Source: Kistimonas sp. bin40
GTDB taxonomy: Bacteria > Pseudomonadota > Gammaproteobacteria > Pseudomonadales > Endozoicomonadaceae
Reading direction: 5' to 3'
Assembly (NCBI GenBank): GCA_002238585.1
Contig: MPMQ01000023.1
Location: 1 to 41,760, forward strand
DNA length: 41,760 bases
In this document: positions 18,580 to 27,224 of the stretch, one piece after another
Layout of the letters: every line of letters starts with the position of its first letter
How positions within the stretch are numbered: the stretch's first letter is position 1
The notes under the pieces: generated by a model
What the model saw: only the letters and a program-made list of their open reading frames with translations
The model's database searches: none
What the model was told of the DNA's origin: nothing
Position numbers and translations under genes: made by a program

Positions 18580-20643
18580 TCAGGCCCCCGGATTTTGTTG
18601 CTGTTGCACTCTGTCCTGATCAGTGGCAACCCTCAGCTGCCATGCCACTGGCGTCTTGTCGGTGCTGGCGGTCAGCAGGGACAAGCCGTCAGGTGTCGGC
18701 AGCAGACTGACCTGCGGCGCTCCGGTGACCGCCGCAGCTTTCCGGACGAGCTGTCCCCGCTGATCTGTTCCATAAATGCACAACTTGCCTGTCGGTCCGG
18801 TCATAGTGGTGCAGAACAGACCGTGGCTATTCAATACGCGGGCCCTGGGGGGGGGAGCCTCGGGGGCAAGCTCGCTGAGTTGGTCTATCTTCTGCCAGAG
18901 TTTGGCGCCCCGGCGTTGCCAGAGGCTCACTGTCTGTTGGCAGACGCGCACCAGGGCATGACCTGTGACAGACAACATAATGTAACGCAAGGCGTCGTCA
19001 GCAGGATCGTCGGGTTGTAGGGGAAGTATCGCTGTTTCTGCGTATAACCATCCGTTTTTCTCGCTGTGCTCCCAGAACAGGATCTTGTGTGCGCAGCAGG
19101 GAATCGCCAGTCGGCGACAGTCCTGACTGAAAAGGATATTGGACTGCAGTGCCGGCTTGTCATCGACGGGAAGGGCGCAGGCTATATCCAGCCGGGGCTG
19201 GAGTTTGCGCTCGGCATCCAGTTCCCATAGACAAACCCGCCCGCTGGCCAGCAGGCCCAGCAGGTAGAGGGAGGCTGGGCTATAGCTGAGCGCCAATATG
19301 TCCTCCTGGTGCGGCAGCGGCGTTTCCTTGCAGCCCCACTGGCCTGGCAGGGCGGGGGTCAGATCCGGTTCCCAGATATGCATCTGCGGGCAGGCACTGT
19401 CTGGCTCGAAGGGGAAAATGGCCAGGGCCAGCTGTTCACAGGTTGGCGCAAGGGCCATGGCGCAGAGATGGCCCTGATAGTTTGTTGCCACACAAAGACT
19501 CCTGCCCTGGTCGTCCCCCGGCCAGCGGATCAGACAAAGCAAGGGGTCGTGGGTTTGCTGGTGTGAGTACAGAGCCATCAGGCTTCCCCCCACCAGGCCA
19601 TGCAGACTCTTGCACTGGTATGGGCCGTTTACCTGGCCCACGGGTGAGGGGTGCCAGCTGGCCATGTCGGGGCAATCCGGGTCTGCCTGTCTGTGCCAGC
19701 GAAGTATCTGACCGTCTTTATGAGCGGAGAACAGTGTGTCTGGTTGCTTTTCACAAAAAGCGATCTGTTCCACAGGCTGCCAGGGTCTGGGCATGAGTAT
19801 TTCCTGTTGCCACCGGTCCTGTCTGGCGGCATGAATGTGCAGAAAGCCGCAGGCAAGCGCGGGTGCCAGCCGTTGAGCTGTTGCCAGCCAGCGGCCGCAG
19901 GGGCTGAAAGTGGCGCGGGTGACAGGGAGCATTTCTTCCATCGGCACTGCGTCCAGGGTCAGCTGGTCGGCTTGAGTGATGCGTTGATGCAGGCTGTGCA
20001 ACAAGAGTCCTGATAAACACCGGCGTGCTGTCAACTCCTGCTGTTGAGCACTCAGCAGGGCTGCTGGCGGTAGCAGGAGCTTGTGCTGTTTGAGCAGGTC
20101 CTGCTGCCGTAACAGTGCCTGGAGCTGGCGTTGCAGCGCGGTATTGTGGCTCACCAGAGAAGGGTGGAGACGGCAGCTATAATCGATGGCCCAGTCGCTG
20201 TGGGCCGGCGGCCGCCGGGTTTGTCGCGCGTTCCAGCGGGCCAGGCGCAATCGGGTGGTGGGGAGCTGGGCATACCAGCGGCGACAGACCAGCGCACAGG
20301 AGAAGTGATCGGAGACCGGCAGGTAGCAGAAGATGTGGTCCAGCAGTTCGGGCGGCAGTGCGGTGATGCCTCTTTGAACAGGACTGCAGTTCATGGAGCC
20401 GGTCTGCGCCGGGGCGATGGCCGTTGGCTGATGCTCGCCGTGTTGCAGTGCCTGTTGGGGCCTGGGAGGCCGCAAGGATTGCAGTTGGCCGGTGCTGGCT
20501 GTGGCGCGAGCAACGGCGACAGACTTCTTGCGTCGATACTGTACTGGCTGAGACCTGCCGGGTGTCCGGCGGCGGGTGTCAGGGTTGGCTTTGTGTTTTT
20601 TTGCCGGGGAAGGTGATGAAAGCGGCAAGCTTGGCGGTCTCAT
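18580..20643 (-). CDS. P1: F-box / WD40-like beta-propeller protein
   Basis: This is the most downstream member of the array, 687 residues. After a ~90-residue N-terminus with three basic clusters (AKKHK, TRRRTPGR, YRRKK) that resemble a nuclear localisation signal, an F-box spans about 93-133: LPPELLDHIFCYLP followed by CALVCRRWYAQLP, with the conserved leucines, VC and W. A helical Gln/Leu-rich linker (~170-225) leads to propeller-like repeats such as FSPCGRWLATA, ILRWHRQ, MHIWEPDL, VCLWELDAE, ILFWEHSEKNGW and VSLWQRRG. No signal peptide. By family analogy it would bind host Skp1 and present a target held by the propeller (inference). The start is odd: the best ribosome binding site serves an out-of-frame ATG at 20650 (see findings). 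It lacks the promoter element seen before P2, P3 and P5-P9. Confidence 0.85.
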   Translation of the reverse strand: MRPPSLPLSSPSPAKKHKANPDTRRRTPGRSQPVQYRRKKSVAVARATASTGQLQSLRPPRPQQALQHGEHQPTAIAPAQTGSMNCSPVQRGITALPPELLDHIFCYLPVSDHFSCALVCRRWYAQLPTTRLRLARWNARQTRRPPAHSDWAIDYSCRLHPSLVSHNTALQRQLQALLRQQDLLKQHKLLLPPAALLSAQQQELTARRCLSGLLLHSLHQRITQADQLTLDAVPMEEMLPVTRATFSPCGRWLATAQRLAPALACGFLHIHAARQDRWQQEILMPRPWQPVEQIAFCEKQPDTLFSAHKDGQILRWHRQADPDCPDMASWHPSPVGQVNGPYQCKSLHGLVGGSLMALYSHQQTHDPLLCLIRWPGDDQGRSLCVATNYQGHLCAMALAPTCEQLALAIFPFEPDSACPQMHIWEPDLTPALPGQWGCKETPLPHQEDILALSYSPASLYLLGLLASGRVCLWELDAERKLQPRLDIACALPVDDKPALQSNILFSQDCRRLAIPCCAHKILFWEHSEKNGWLYAETAILPLQPDDPADDALRYIMLSVTGHALVRVCQQTVSLWQRRGAKLWQKIDQLSELAPEAPPPRARVLNSHGLFCTTMTGPTGKLCIYGTDQRGQLVRKAAAVTGAPQVSLLPTPDGLSLLTASTDKTPVAWQLRVATDQDRVQQQQNPGA

Positions 20644-20742
20644 TATTCATAGACTTCCTTGTTTGTTGCGCAGTCTCTGGAAACGTGTTTTTTTTGCACA
20701 CTCAATGATTGGACCTGCTGCCTGCCCTCAGGTTCCCTGGGT

Positions 20743-20791
20743 AGTGGTCAGTGGTCAGTGGTCAGTGGTCAGTGGTCAGTGGTCAGTGGTC
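20743..20791. repeat. Heptamer tandem repeat (AGTGGTC)7
   Basis: Seven perfect copies of AGTGGTC lie in the gap between the P1 start and the remnant P2 end, upstream of P1. The copy number could change by slippage. It is about 100 bp before the P1 start codon, so it could alter promoter spacing. Confidence 0.85.
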
Positions 20792-20827
20792 AGCTGGTGC
20801 CCGGGAGATTGCTGGTGGCTCCTGCGA

Positions 20828-22866
20828 TCACGAAAACGGTGTACGTCGGTCAGTTTTCCCGTCGTTGGAGACAAGGGTCAGTAGCCACAGGCTGTGATGC
20901 CCATGGGCATCGGTGACTTGCAGGGAAAGTGCGTCTGGTGAAGCCTGCAGAGCGGCCACAGGGACGCCGAGGGTGGCCTGCGCTTTGGTTGTGAGCCTTC
21001 CCTGCGTATCCAATCCATAAAGGCCAAGGTGCCCCCTGTCTCCATGCGCCGTCACACAGAGCAGGCCGTGGCCATCGAGAAGAAGGGGCGCGCAAAGACT
21101 CGGCGTTGCGCTTTGTTGCGTCTGTCTGAGCAGGCGCTGCCAGTGAGCCTGCCCACACGCAACCAGATGTCGAAGGACCTGTGCGTCACGCGAACCAGAG
21201 CCCGGCCATCAGAGGACAGCTGTATGTAGCGCAGTTTGTCTCCCGCCGAGGCACCGGATTCCGGTGGAATTGTCAGTGTGTCTTCTGGCTGCCACAGGTT
21301 TTTTTGCGTGCGCGTCCAGAGCTGGATCTGATGTGAGGTGCCGGGGACTGCCAGGTCATGGCGGTTGTGACTGAAAAGCTTGTTGGACAGGAGAGTCTGG
21401 CGGTCATCCAGGGGCAGGGTGCAGGCTATATCCAGCTGGGGCTGCAGCATGCGCCGGGTGTCCGGTTTCCACAGGCGCAGCCGATTGTTGGCCAGTATGG
21501 CCAGCAGGGTCTGAGCGTCTGGACTATAACTCAAGCGCAATGCGACTTCACCGGCTGCCAGGAAGCTGTGCTGAAAGCCCCATTGTCCTGGCTGCTGGCT
21601 GCCGGCTGTTGAGATCCGGTTCCCGGATGTCTATGGTCCGACTGCCGGGGCCTGCGCTGGCCACTGCCAGCTGTTCATGGGTGAGAGCAAAGTCCGTGGC
21701 GGTCGGTAGCAGCTTGTACTCTTTTGATACGCTGTCCTGCCAGCGCATATCACCCCGGCCGGGGGTCAGCAGCAGACGGGCCTGAAGCGGCTTCCGGCTT
21801 TTTAACAGGGCCAGCAGACTCCGCCAGCATGTCCTTGAAGCGAGACACAACACCAGTCGGGGTCGACATGATGTCCGGAGACAGGGTGCCAGCTGCCATG
21901 GTCGGGGTCCGGGTGCCAGCAGAGTAGCTGGCCACCGGCGTGGGCCGTGAATAACCTGTCCGGCTGTCTGCCACAAAAAGTGAAAGCCTCTACATGATGT
22001 CTCACAAAGGGACGATCTTGTGCCGGGGCTCTGGCAGGGCCCGGGCCTTGCAGCCTGGTTTCCTGTCCTGGTTCTGATTGTTCCCTGGGAATCGGGATCA
22101 GCGGCTGCTCCTGCCACAGGCCTTGCGTCCACTTGTAAAGGGAGCACAGGTTATACAGAGCAGGCCTTGCCAGCAGCGGTTGGGTGATGACCAGCCAGCG
22201 GCTGCAGCGGCTGAAGCCTGTGGAGCGGGCGGCAAACGCAGGGACAAGGTGTTCCCTGACCTTGAGGCAGCTGGGTGTCAGCCTGAGCGTACTGGCCTGG
22301 GTGATCTGTTGATGCAGGCCCGCCAGCACCAGTGCGGACAGGCAGCCACGCGCCCTGGCCTCCTGCTGCTGCAGGGAGTTTGGTGCGGTGGGCTGTGCCA
22401 GGAGTCGGTGTTGTTGGAGAAGGTCCTGGTGGCGTAGCAACTCTTGATGTTGGAGCAGCAGCATGGGCACAAACGGGTCCTTGTGACCTGCCAGCCAGGG
22501 CTGGATGCGGCTGCTGTAACCCGCCGCCCAATGGATGCTGAGTCGGCGCTGCCAGGCAGACGCTTGCTTCATGCACTGGGCTACCAGTGTGCGAGTCTGG
22601 AGCATAGGGGCGTGCCAGCGATAGCAGACCCGTGCACATTGGGTATGATCGGAGAACGTCAGGCAAGCGAATATCTGGCAGAGCACCTCGTCTGGAAGTG
22701 CTGCGATTGTCGTATGGCTGCGGTATGCGTCCGGCCCGCTGGCGTCAGCGGGTGATTGTGGAGCAAGCACAGTGGCAGAGGCCACCGGCCTGTTGGGTGT
22801 CGGCGAGCGGGTGTTGCTGTCAGAGCTGGGCGACAGCGAAGCTGTAAACGTCAAGGGGCTGCTCAT
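20828..22866 (-). pseudogene. P2: frameshifted F-box / beta-propeller paralogue
   Basis: The homology to P1 runs the whole length but changes frame three times: near 21820 (a base missing in GGCGGAGTC, where P1 reads GGS), near 21605, and near 21155. The N-terminal part, from MSSPLTFTASLSP at 22866, has an intact F-box at about 55-95 (LPDEVLCQIFACLT, then CARVCYRWHA) and the first blades, and ends in a premature stop at 21802. Later pieces carry RLRLWKPDTRR and IQLWTRTQKNLW. An in-frame ATG at 23022 exists, but the candidate promoter lies at 22931-22961, downstream of it, which favours the start at 22866. As read, only an F-box plus partial-propeller protein of ~350 residues could be made. 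Sequencing error cannot be excluded, but three separate shifts suggest decay. Confidence 0.8.
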
Positions 22867-22930
22867 GATGGTGCTGCCTTTTTTCAGCTGTCCCTCCCTG
22901 CATCGGGGGGCGATTTTTATGCCAGATAGC

Positions 22931-22961
22931 GGTTGGACAGGCGTGATGGACTGCAAGTTCC
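22931..22961 (-). promoter_or_regulatory. RpoE/AlgU-like promoter candidate of P2
   Basis: Read on the minus strand, GGAACTT is followed after 17 bp by TCCAAC. This resembles the extracytoplasmic stress sigma consensus (GGAACTT, ~16 bp, TCAAA/TCTGA). It lies about 65 bp upstream of the chosen P2 start. Confidence 0.4.
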
Positions 22962-23399
22962 TCCGGGGTGGGGCCTCCTTGCATTGATGGGGGTGGAACG
23001 CCTGTTCTTCATGCCAGGCCATCCTGCCGGGCTGTGGACAGAGTGATCAGAGCACCAGTGGACACGGGCATGAGAGCCAGGGCCGGCAGCTGTGCAGGTT
23101 CCGGGCGTGCCTGTATCCCTGTCTGCTGTCCTGCGCCACAGGAGGAGAGTATGGTACTCAACAGTCTGTCCAGAGACTGTCGCCACGGGCACGTCACCGC
23201 TGGAGCAGCACCGCCGCCTGAAAGTGTCACAGGTGCAGGTGACCAGGCTATGGTCTTTTCCGGGTCCAGGCAAGGTACTTTCCTTCTGATTCTGGCTGTT
23301 TCCTGGGGGGCCGTGCTTGCGGTTGCTTGTTATGAGAGCACAGCTGAGGAAAGACCGGCGTTGTGCGTGTCGTCACCCCTGCCGGACAGGCTATGGCCG
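22962..23399. other. Intergenic region P3-P2
   Basis: This 438-bp gap lies upstream of the P2 promoter candidate and downstream of the P3 stop. Short frames on both strands have no motif. No repeat or RNA gene seen. Confidence 0.4.
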
Positions 23400-25463
23400 T
23401 CAGTCTGCTGAGTGCTCGTGCGCTTGCCCGCAGTGCTGCCGGGCATCTTGCTGTGCAATCTGGCGGGCGGGTTGCGTGCCGGGTACACCGGTCAGTTGTA
23501 GAATGAGGGGTGGAGCGCCTTGCAGTTGCAGCCGTAGCGACAGTCCGTCCGGGCTGCAACGTACCTGCAATACTGGCTTGCCAACACAAAAAGTGGCCTT
23601 TCTGACAAACTGTCCCTCGTCATCAGGCCCATTAATCCAGAGTTCACCTTGCGGTCCACTGACTGTGAGACAGAGTCTGCGCGAAGGTGGCAGGAAAAGA
23701 GCCAGGGGAGGCGGGTCACCAGTGTTTGCTATCCGGCGATGTACCACGTGCATCCAGCGGTCGGCGTTGTCCAGATAGTAGATGTCTACCTGGCCAGTAC
23801 AAACCCGCATGAGTGTGCGGCCATCGGTGGACTGTATCATCCCGAGCAAAGTGGTATGAACAAGGTCGCCGGCTACTGCCGGGATGCTCAATTTGTCCCC
23901 TTCTCTCCAACAGCCGTCCTGACCTTTGTACAGGGCCAGAGCACCCCACCGACAGCAAGGCACGATCAATTGCTGACTGTTATCCAGAAAATACAGATTG
24001 AAAATTTCTTTTTCTGCTGGCTGGCTGAGCGGGCAGTCGAGAGTTATATACCGTTCCCGCAGCGGCTGGTGCCGGGTATCCAGATTCAACAACGCGAAGC
24101 GACCGTCACTCAAGCCGATCAGTAGATAGTGACCGTCCGGGCTGAGCTTCATGTGCTTGAGCGTGGCATCCTGGAGCAGCAGGCTGTACACCCGGCAGCT
24201 CCAGGATGGGTGGTCGGCGTCCCGGTTCTTGCTCCAAAGGTGCACGGCATTATCGTACTGGTCCAGTTGTGCGCGGGGTGTCGCCAGTGCCAGAGCCAGT
24301 TGGCATCCGTCCCCTGCCCAGGCGATAGTGACAGGCTGTTTGGTGTAGGGTTGCACCCGGGGTTGTCCCCAGTTGCGCTCATTGTCCGCAGGGCTGAAAA
24401 AGAGAAGCCGAGCCCCCCAGCCTGACTGTTGGTTGCAGCAGAGTACAATCAAGTCGCCGTCATTGGTGGTCTTCATGTTGGTGAGGGCGTATGGCTTGTC
24501 CACTTTATACAGGCGTGTGCGATTCCAGTGTCCGCTCGGGAAGGGAGTACTGGCTGGCCAGTGTCTGTACAGGCGTGTGTAATCCTGTTGCGCATCATCC
24601 GGTGCTCTCTGCCACACCATGATTTCCCGGTTGTGGAAACTGATTATGGTGGCAGCCGGCTTACAGCAAAAACTGGCGAGAGAGGGAGGGCGCTTCGGCG
24701 CGGGAGGAACCAGTTCTTCTTGCCAGCCGTTGTCGTTCCAGCCATGAATTCTCATAACGGGGACGTCTGTCTTTGTTCTTGTCTTTGATGGAGCCAGGCA
24801 TTCTGTAGCAAACCAGCGGCCGCAGGGGCTGAAACAGAAGGTTCTTACAGGCAGGGGGGCTGCCCCGCTGATGGTCGCTGGCTCCAACGCCAGGTGGCGC
24901 GTCTGGCGTATCTGTTGATCCAGGCAGTAGCGCAGGAAGCCAGGAAAGCTTGGGGCCGCTTGCGGCTCTTGCTGCCAGGCTTGTAGCCTGGGCAGCAGTT
25001 CGCATCCCAGGCGTTCCAGCCAGGGGCTGATGCGGCAGCTGTAGGCGCTTGCCAGCCAGGACTCGCTTGAGCGTTGATAGAGTGAACCCTGGGTTATCCA
25101 CTGGCCGATAGCCCGCATCCTGGGGTCAGGCAGGTTGGCGTACCAGTGGCGGCAGACCAGCGCACATTGACTACGGGTGGTGGCGGGCAGGTAGGAGAAT
25201 ATCCGGCACAAGAGTTCGCCCGGCAGTGATTGGGGCCGAGGCAGGGGACCCAGCAGGGCAGAAGCCAGCGGTGCGCTGACCTGCCTCGGCCGGGCCGGGG
25301 CCAGAGGTCCGGGCGCGTCAGGAGGGGGGCTGATGCGGCGGGGCGGCGCGTCCAGGGCCGCCGGGGCGGGCGGGCGACCAGGGTGAGGCCGGTCAGACAA
25401 TAGCGATGTCCCCGCTGCACTGGCCTGCGCGAGTGGGGGACTCTGGGCTGGGGGCATGGCCAT
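23400..25463 (-). CDS. P3: F-box / WD40-like beta-propeller protein
   Basis: A full-length paralogue of 687 residues, among the more diverged. The N-terminal ~75 residues are extremely proline- and alanine-rich. The F-box at about 78-120 reads SLPGELLCRIFSYLP followed by CALVCRHWYANLP. The linker is shorter than in P1, then come blades with FSPCGRWFATE, MRIHGWNDNGWQEE, IMVWQRAPDD, VHLWSKNRDADHP, LSPDGHYLLIGL, LALYKGQDGCW and LWINGPDDEGQF. The tail after LQLTGVPG is polar and His/Gln/Ala-rich (HCGQAHEHSAD). AGGTGA stands 8 nt before the ATG, giving MAMPPAQSPP. Predicted role as for P1: a secreted adaptor binding host Skp1 (inference from the F-box). Confidence 0.86.
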   Translation of the reverse strand: MAMPPAQSPPLAQASAAGTSLLSDRPHPGRPPAPAALDAPPRRISPPPDAPGPLAPARPRQVSAPLASALLGPLPRPQSLPGELLCRIFSYLPATTRSQCALVCRHWYANLPDPRMRAIGQWITQGSLYQRSSESWLASAYSCRISPWLERLGCELLPRLQAWQQEPQAAPSFPGFLRYCLDQQIRQTRHLALEPATISGAAPLPVRTFCFSPCGRWFATECLAPSKTRTKTDVPVMRIHGWNDNGWQEELVPPAPKRPPSLASFCCKPAATIISFHNREIMVWQRAPDDAQQDYTRLYRHWPASTPFPSGHWNRTRLYKVDKPYALTNMKTTNDGDLIVLCCNQQSGWGARLLFFSPADNERNWGQPRVQPYTKQPVTIAWAGDGCQLALALATPRAQLDQYDNAVHLWSKNRDADHPSWSCRVYSLLLQDATLKHMKLSPDGHYLLIGLSDGRFALLNLDTRHQPLRERYITLDCPLSQPAEKEIFNLYFLDNSQQLIVPCCRWGALALYKGQDGCWREGDKLSIPAVAGDLVHTTLLGMIQSTDGRTLMRVCTGQVDIYYLDNADRWMHVVHRRIANTGDPPPLALFLPPSRRLCLTVSGPQGELWINGPDDEGQFVRKATFCVGKPVLQVRCSPDGLSLRLQLQGAPPLILQLTGVPGTQPARQIAQQDARQHCGQAHEHSAD

Positions 25464-25500
25464 GATCTGTTCACCTGCCGGAACGAAAAAACTGCTCTAT

Positions 25501-25532
25501 GTTTGAGACAGCTCAAGGAACGAGAGAGTTCC
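25501..25532 (-). promoter_or_regulatory. RpoE/AlgU-like promoter candidate of P3
   Basis: On the minus strand GGAACTC is followed after 17 bp by TCTCAAA, about 40 bp before the P3 start. The -10-like part is a looser match than in P5 and P7. Confidence 0.3.
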
Positions 25533-25609
25533 GTTCGCTGGAGCCTTGGTGGCGGATGTGCCAGCTCCCGGCGGGTGGGACGGTCAGGTGCGGGGAACGG
25601 GCCCGTTTG

Positions 25610-27224
25610 TCAGAGCGTCTCATCCGGTTCAGGCCGTCCGGGGATAGAGCGATAATTGCGGGGGGGCTCAGCAGAGCAGGTCAGATGCAGGAAGTTCAAG
25701 TTGTTGGCGAAGCCGGTGATCAGGGTCAGCCCATCCGGGGATATGCATGCTGTCGAGCAGAGGGGGGAGCATCTGGAGTTACCAACTGAGCTGTCCATAC
25801 TGGTCCGGTGCATGAAGTACCAGGCGGGTCTGTATGCCTTCCGCTATGGTAGCGATTACCGCGCTGAGCTCTGGCAGGAGTAGCTGCGGACAATGGACGC
25901 GTTTCTTCTGGCGTTGCATCAGAAGGTGCCACTGACCATCTGTGTTCATGTGCCAGATGGCCCAGGCTCTCCCGGTTTCCCGGGCGAGGATTTTCCCATC
26001 GGGCGAGAATTTGATTTTGAGCACGTCTGGATTCGCATGCTGTTCGAGCGTGGGCGGCGTCTCCAGTGTGGAGCCTCCCAGCCATTGATCGTCCTCACTC
26101 AGGTTCCATAGCTGCATCTGGCAGGGGGAGCGGGGGACGACCAGCTGTCGGCCATCGTTGCGAAAGGGCGCATATTCTGACAGGGCTGTGGTGGGCGAGG
26201 GGACAAAGCAGGGGAGTTCCAGCTGTAACAGCAGGATCCTGTTGTGTGTATCGAGTTGCCACAGGGACAGTTGCCGGTTTTCTCTCAGGCCCAGCATGTG
26301 GCGGGCTTCGGGGCTGAACTGGAGCTCAAGCAGAGGGGCCGGGCGACAGCTCAAGGTATAAAGCTGGGCGCTCCAGTCTTCGCGCCCGGCTGTATTGAGT
26401 GCTTTTCCCCAGAGCAGCACAGAACTCCTGTAGATGCTGGGCGGCTTGCGCGGCTGGTTGGCAGGCTGGGTGCACGCGGTGTTGAAACACAGGGCCACCA
26501 GATTTTTCTTCAGCACCCATGTAACGACAGCAGGTTCTCTCCAGTAGTGTTGTGTGTAACGAGGCTGCCAGCTTTGCTGAGTGATCAGAGAATCCGAAGT
26601 CAACATCAGGCAACCTTCGGCCGGCCTCTGCCAGAAAAACAGGCTGATCAAATCGCCGCTCTGCATGGGAAGCAGTGTGTGCTTGTCGCATGCAAGCGGA
26701 AGACTGTACAGTTCTTGTGCGCACCAGTGCCCTGAGTCTGGCACTCTGCGCCACACGAACGCATCAGGGCCATGAACATTCAACAGCCTGTCCGGAGCAT
26801 GGCTTGCGAACAGGAATTTTGTGACAGGCGTGTCGGGCGCAGGGAGCAGCGTTTGCGTTTGCCAGCCTCCGTTTTGCCAGCCATAGAGACGCAGCAACAA
26901 GGGACCTGTGCCATGGAGCCGCCAGCCTGTGGCCAGCCAGCGGCTACAGGAGCTGAAACTGTGCAGGCACATGTGCTCTGTCGGCCTCCGGGGGCCGGTC
27001 ACGGGTTTCAGACAGAGTTTTCCGGCCGGGAGGCGCGGCCGTTGCAGGCAGTATTGAACAAGAGCCGCCAGCAGTCGATGGGCACCTGGTTGTGGCCAGC
27101 ATTGGCGGGGAGGGCTGGAAACACTGTCTGGAGCCTTGCATTGATCAGACAGGAAAACGCCGTATCTGGCGAGATAGCGCGCAGGCTCGTACAGTTTCTT
27201 TCGCCTGGGCGTCTGTTGCAGCAG
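25610..27224 (-). pseudogene. P4: truncated F-box-family paralogue (propeller only)
   Basis: The reading frame opens immediately after the TAG of P5, in the same frame, and shows no stop until 25779. Family similarity begins near LLAALVQYCLQ and LCLKPV (equivalent to residues ~215 onward of P5) and continues through LRLYGWQNGGWQ, FVWRRVPDSGHWC, LSLWQLDTHNR, MQLWNLSEDDQW and IWHMNTDGQW. The N-terminus and F-box are missing. A stop after QYGQLSW at 25779 and a frame change then separate the last blade (ISPDGLTLITG), which ends at 25610. A GTG at 27002 could start a 407-residue propeller-only protein, but no ribosome binding site is evident. Most likely a remnant left by unequal recombination. 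Confidence 0.75.

Noticed and set aside
20644-20742. RpoE-like promoter for P1
   Set aside because: I searched for the shared boxes upstream of P1 and found no acceptable GGAACTT-like plus TCAAA-like pair at 16-17 bp.
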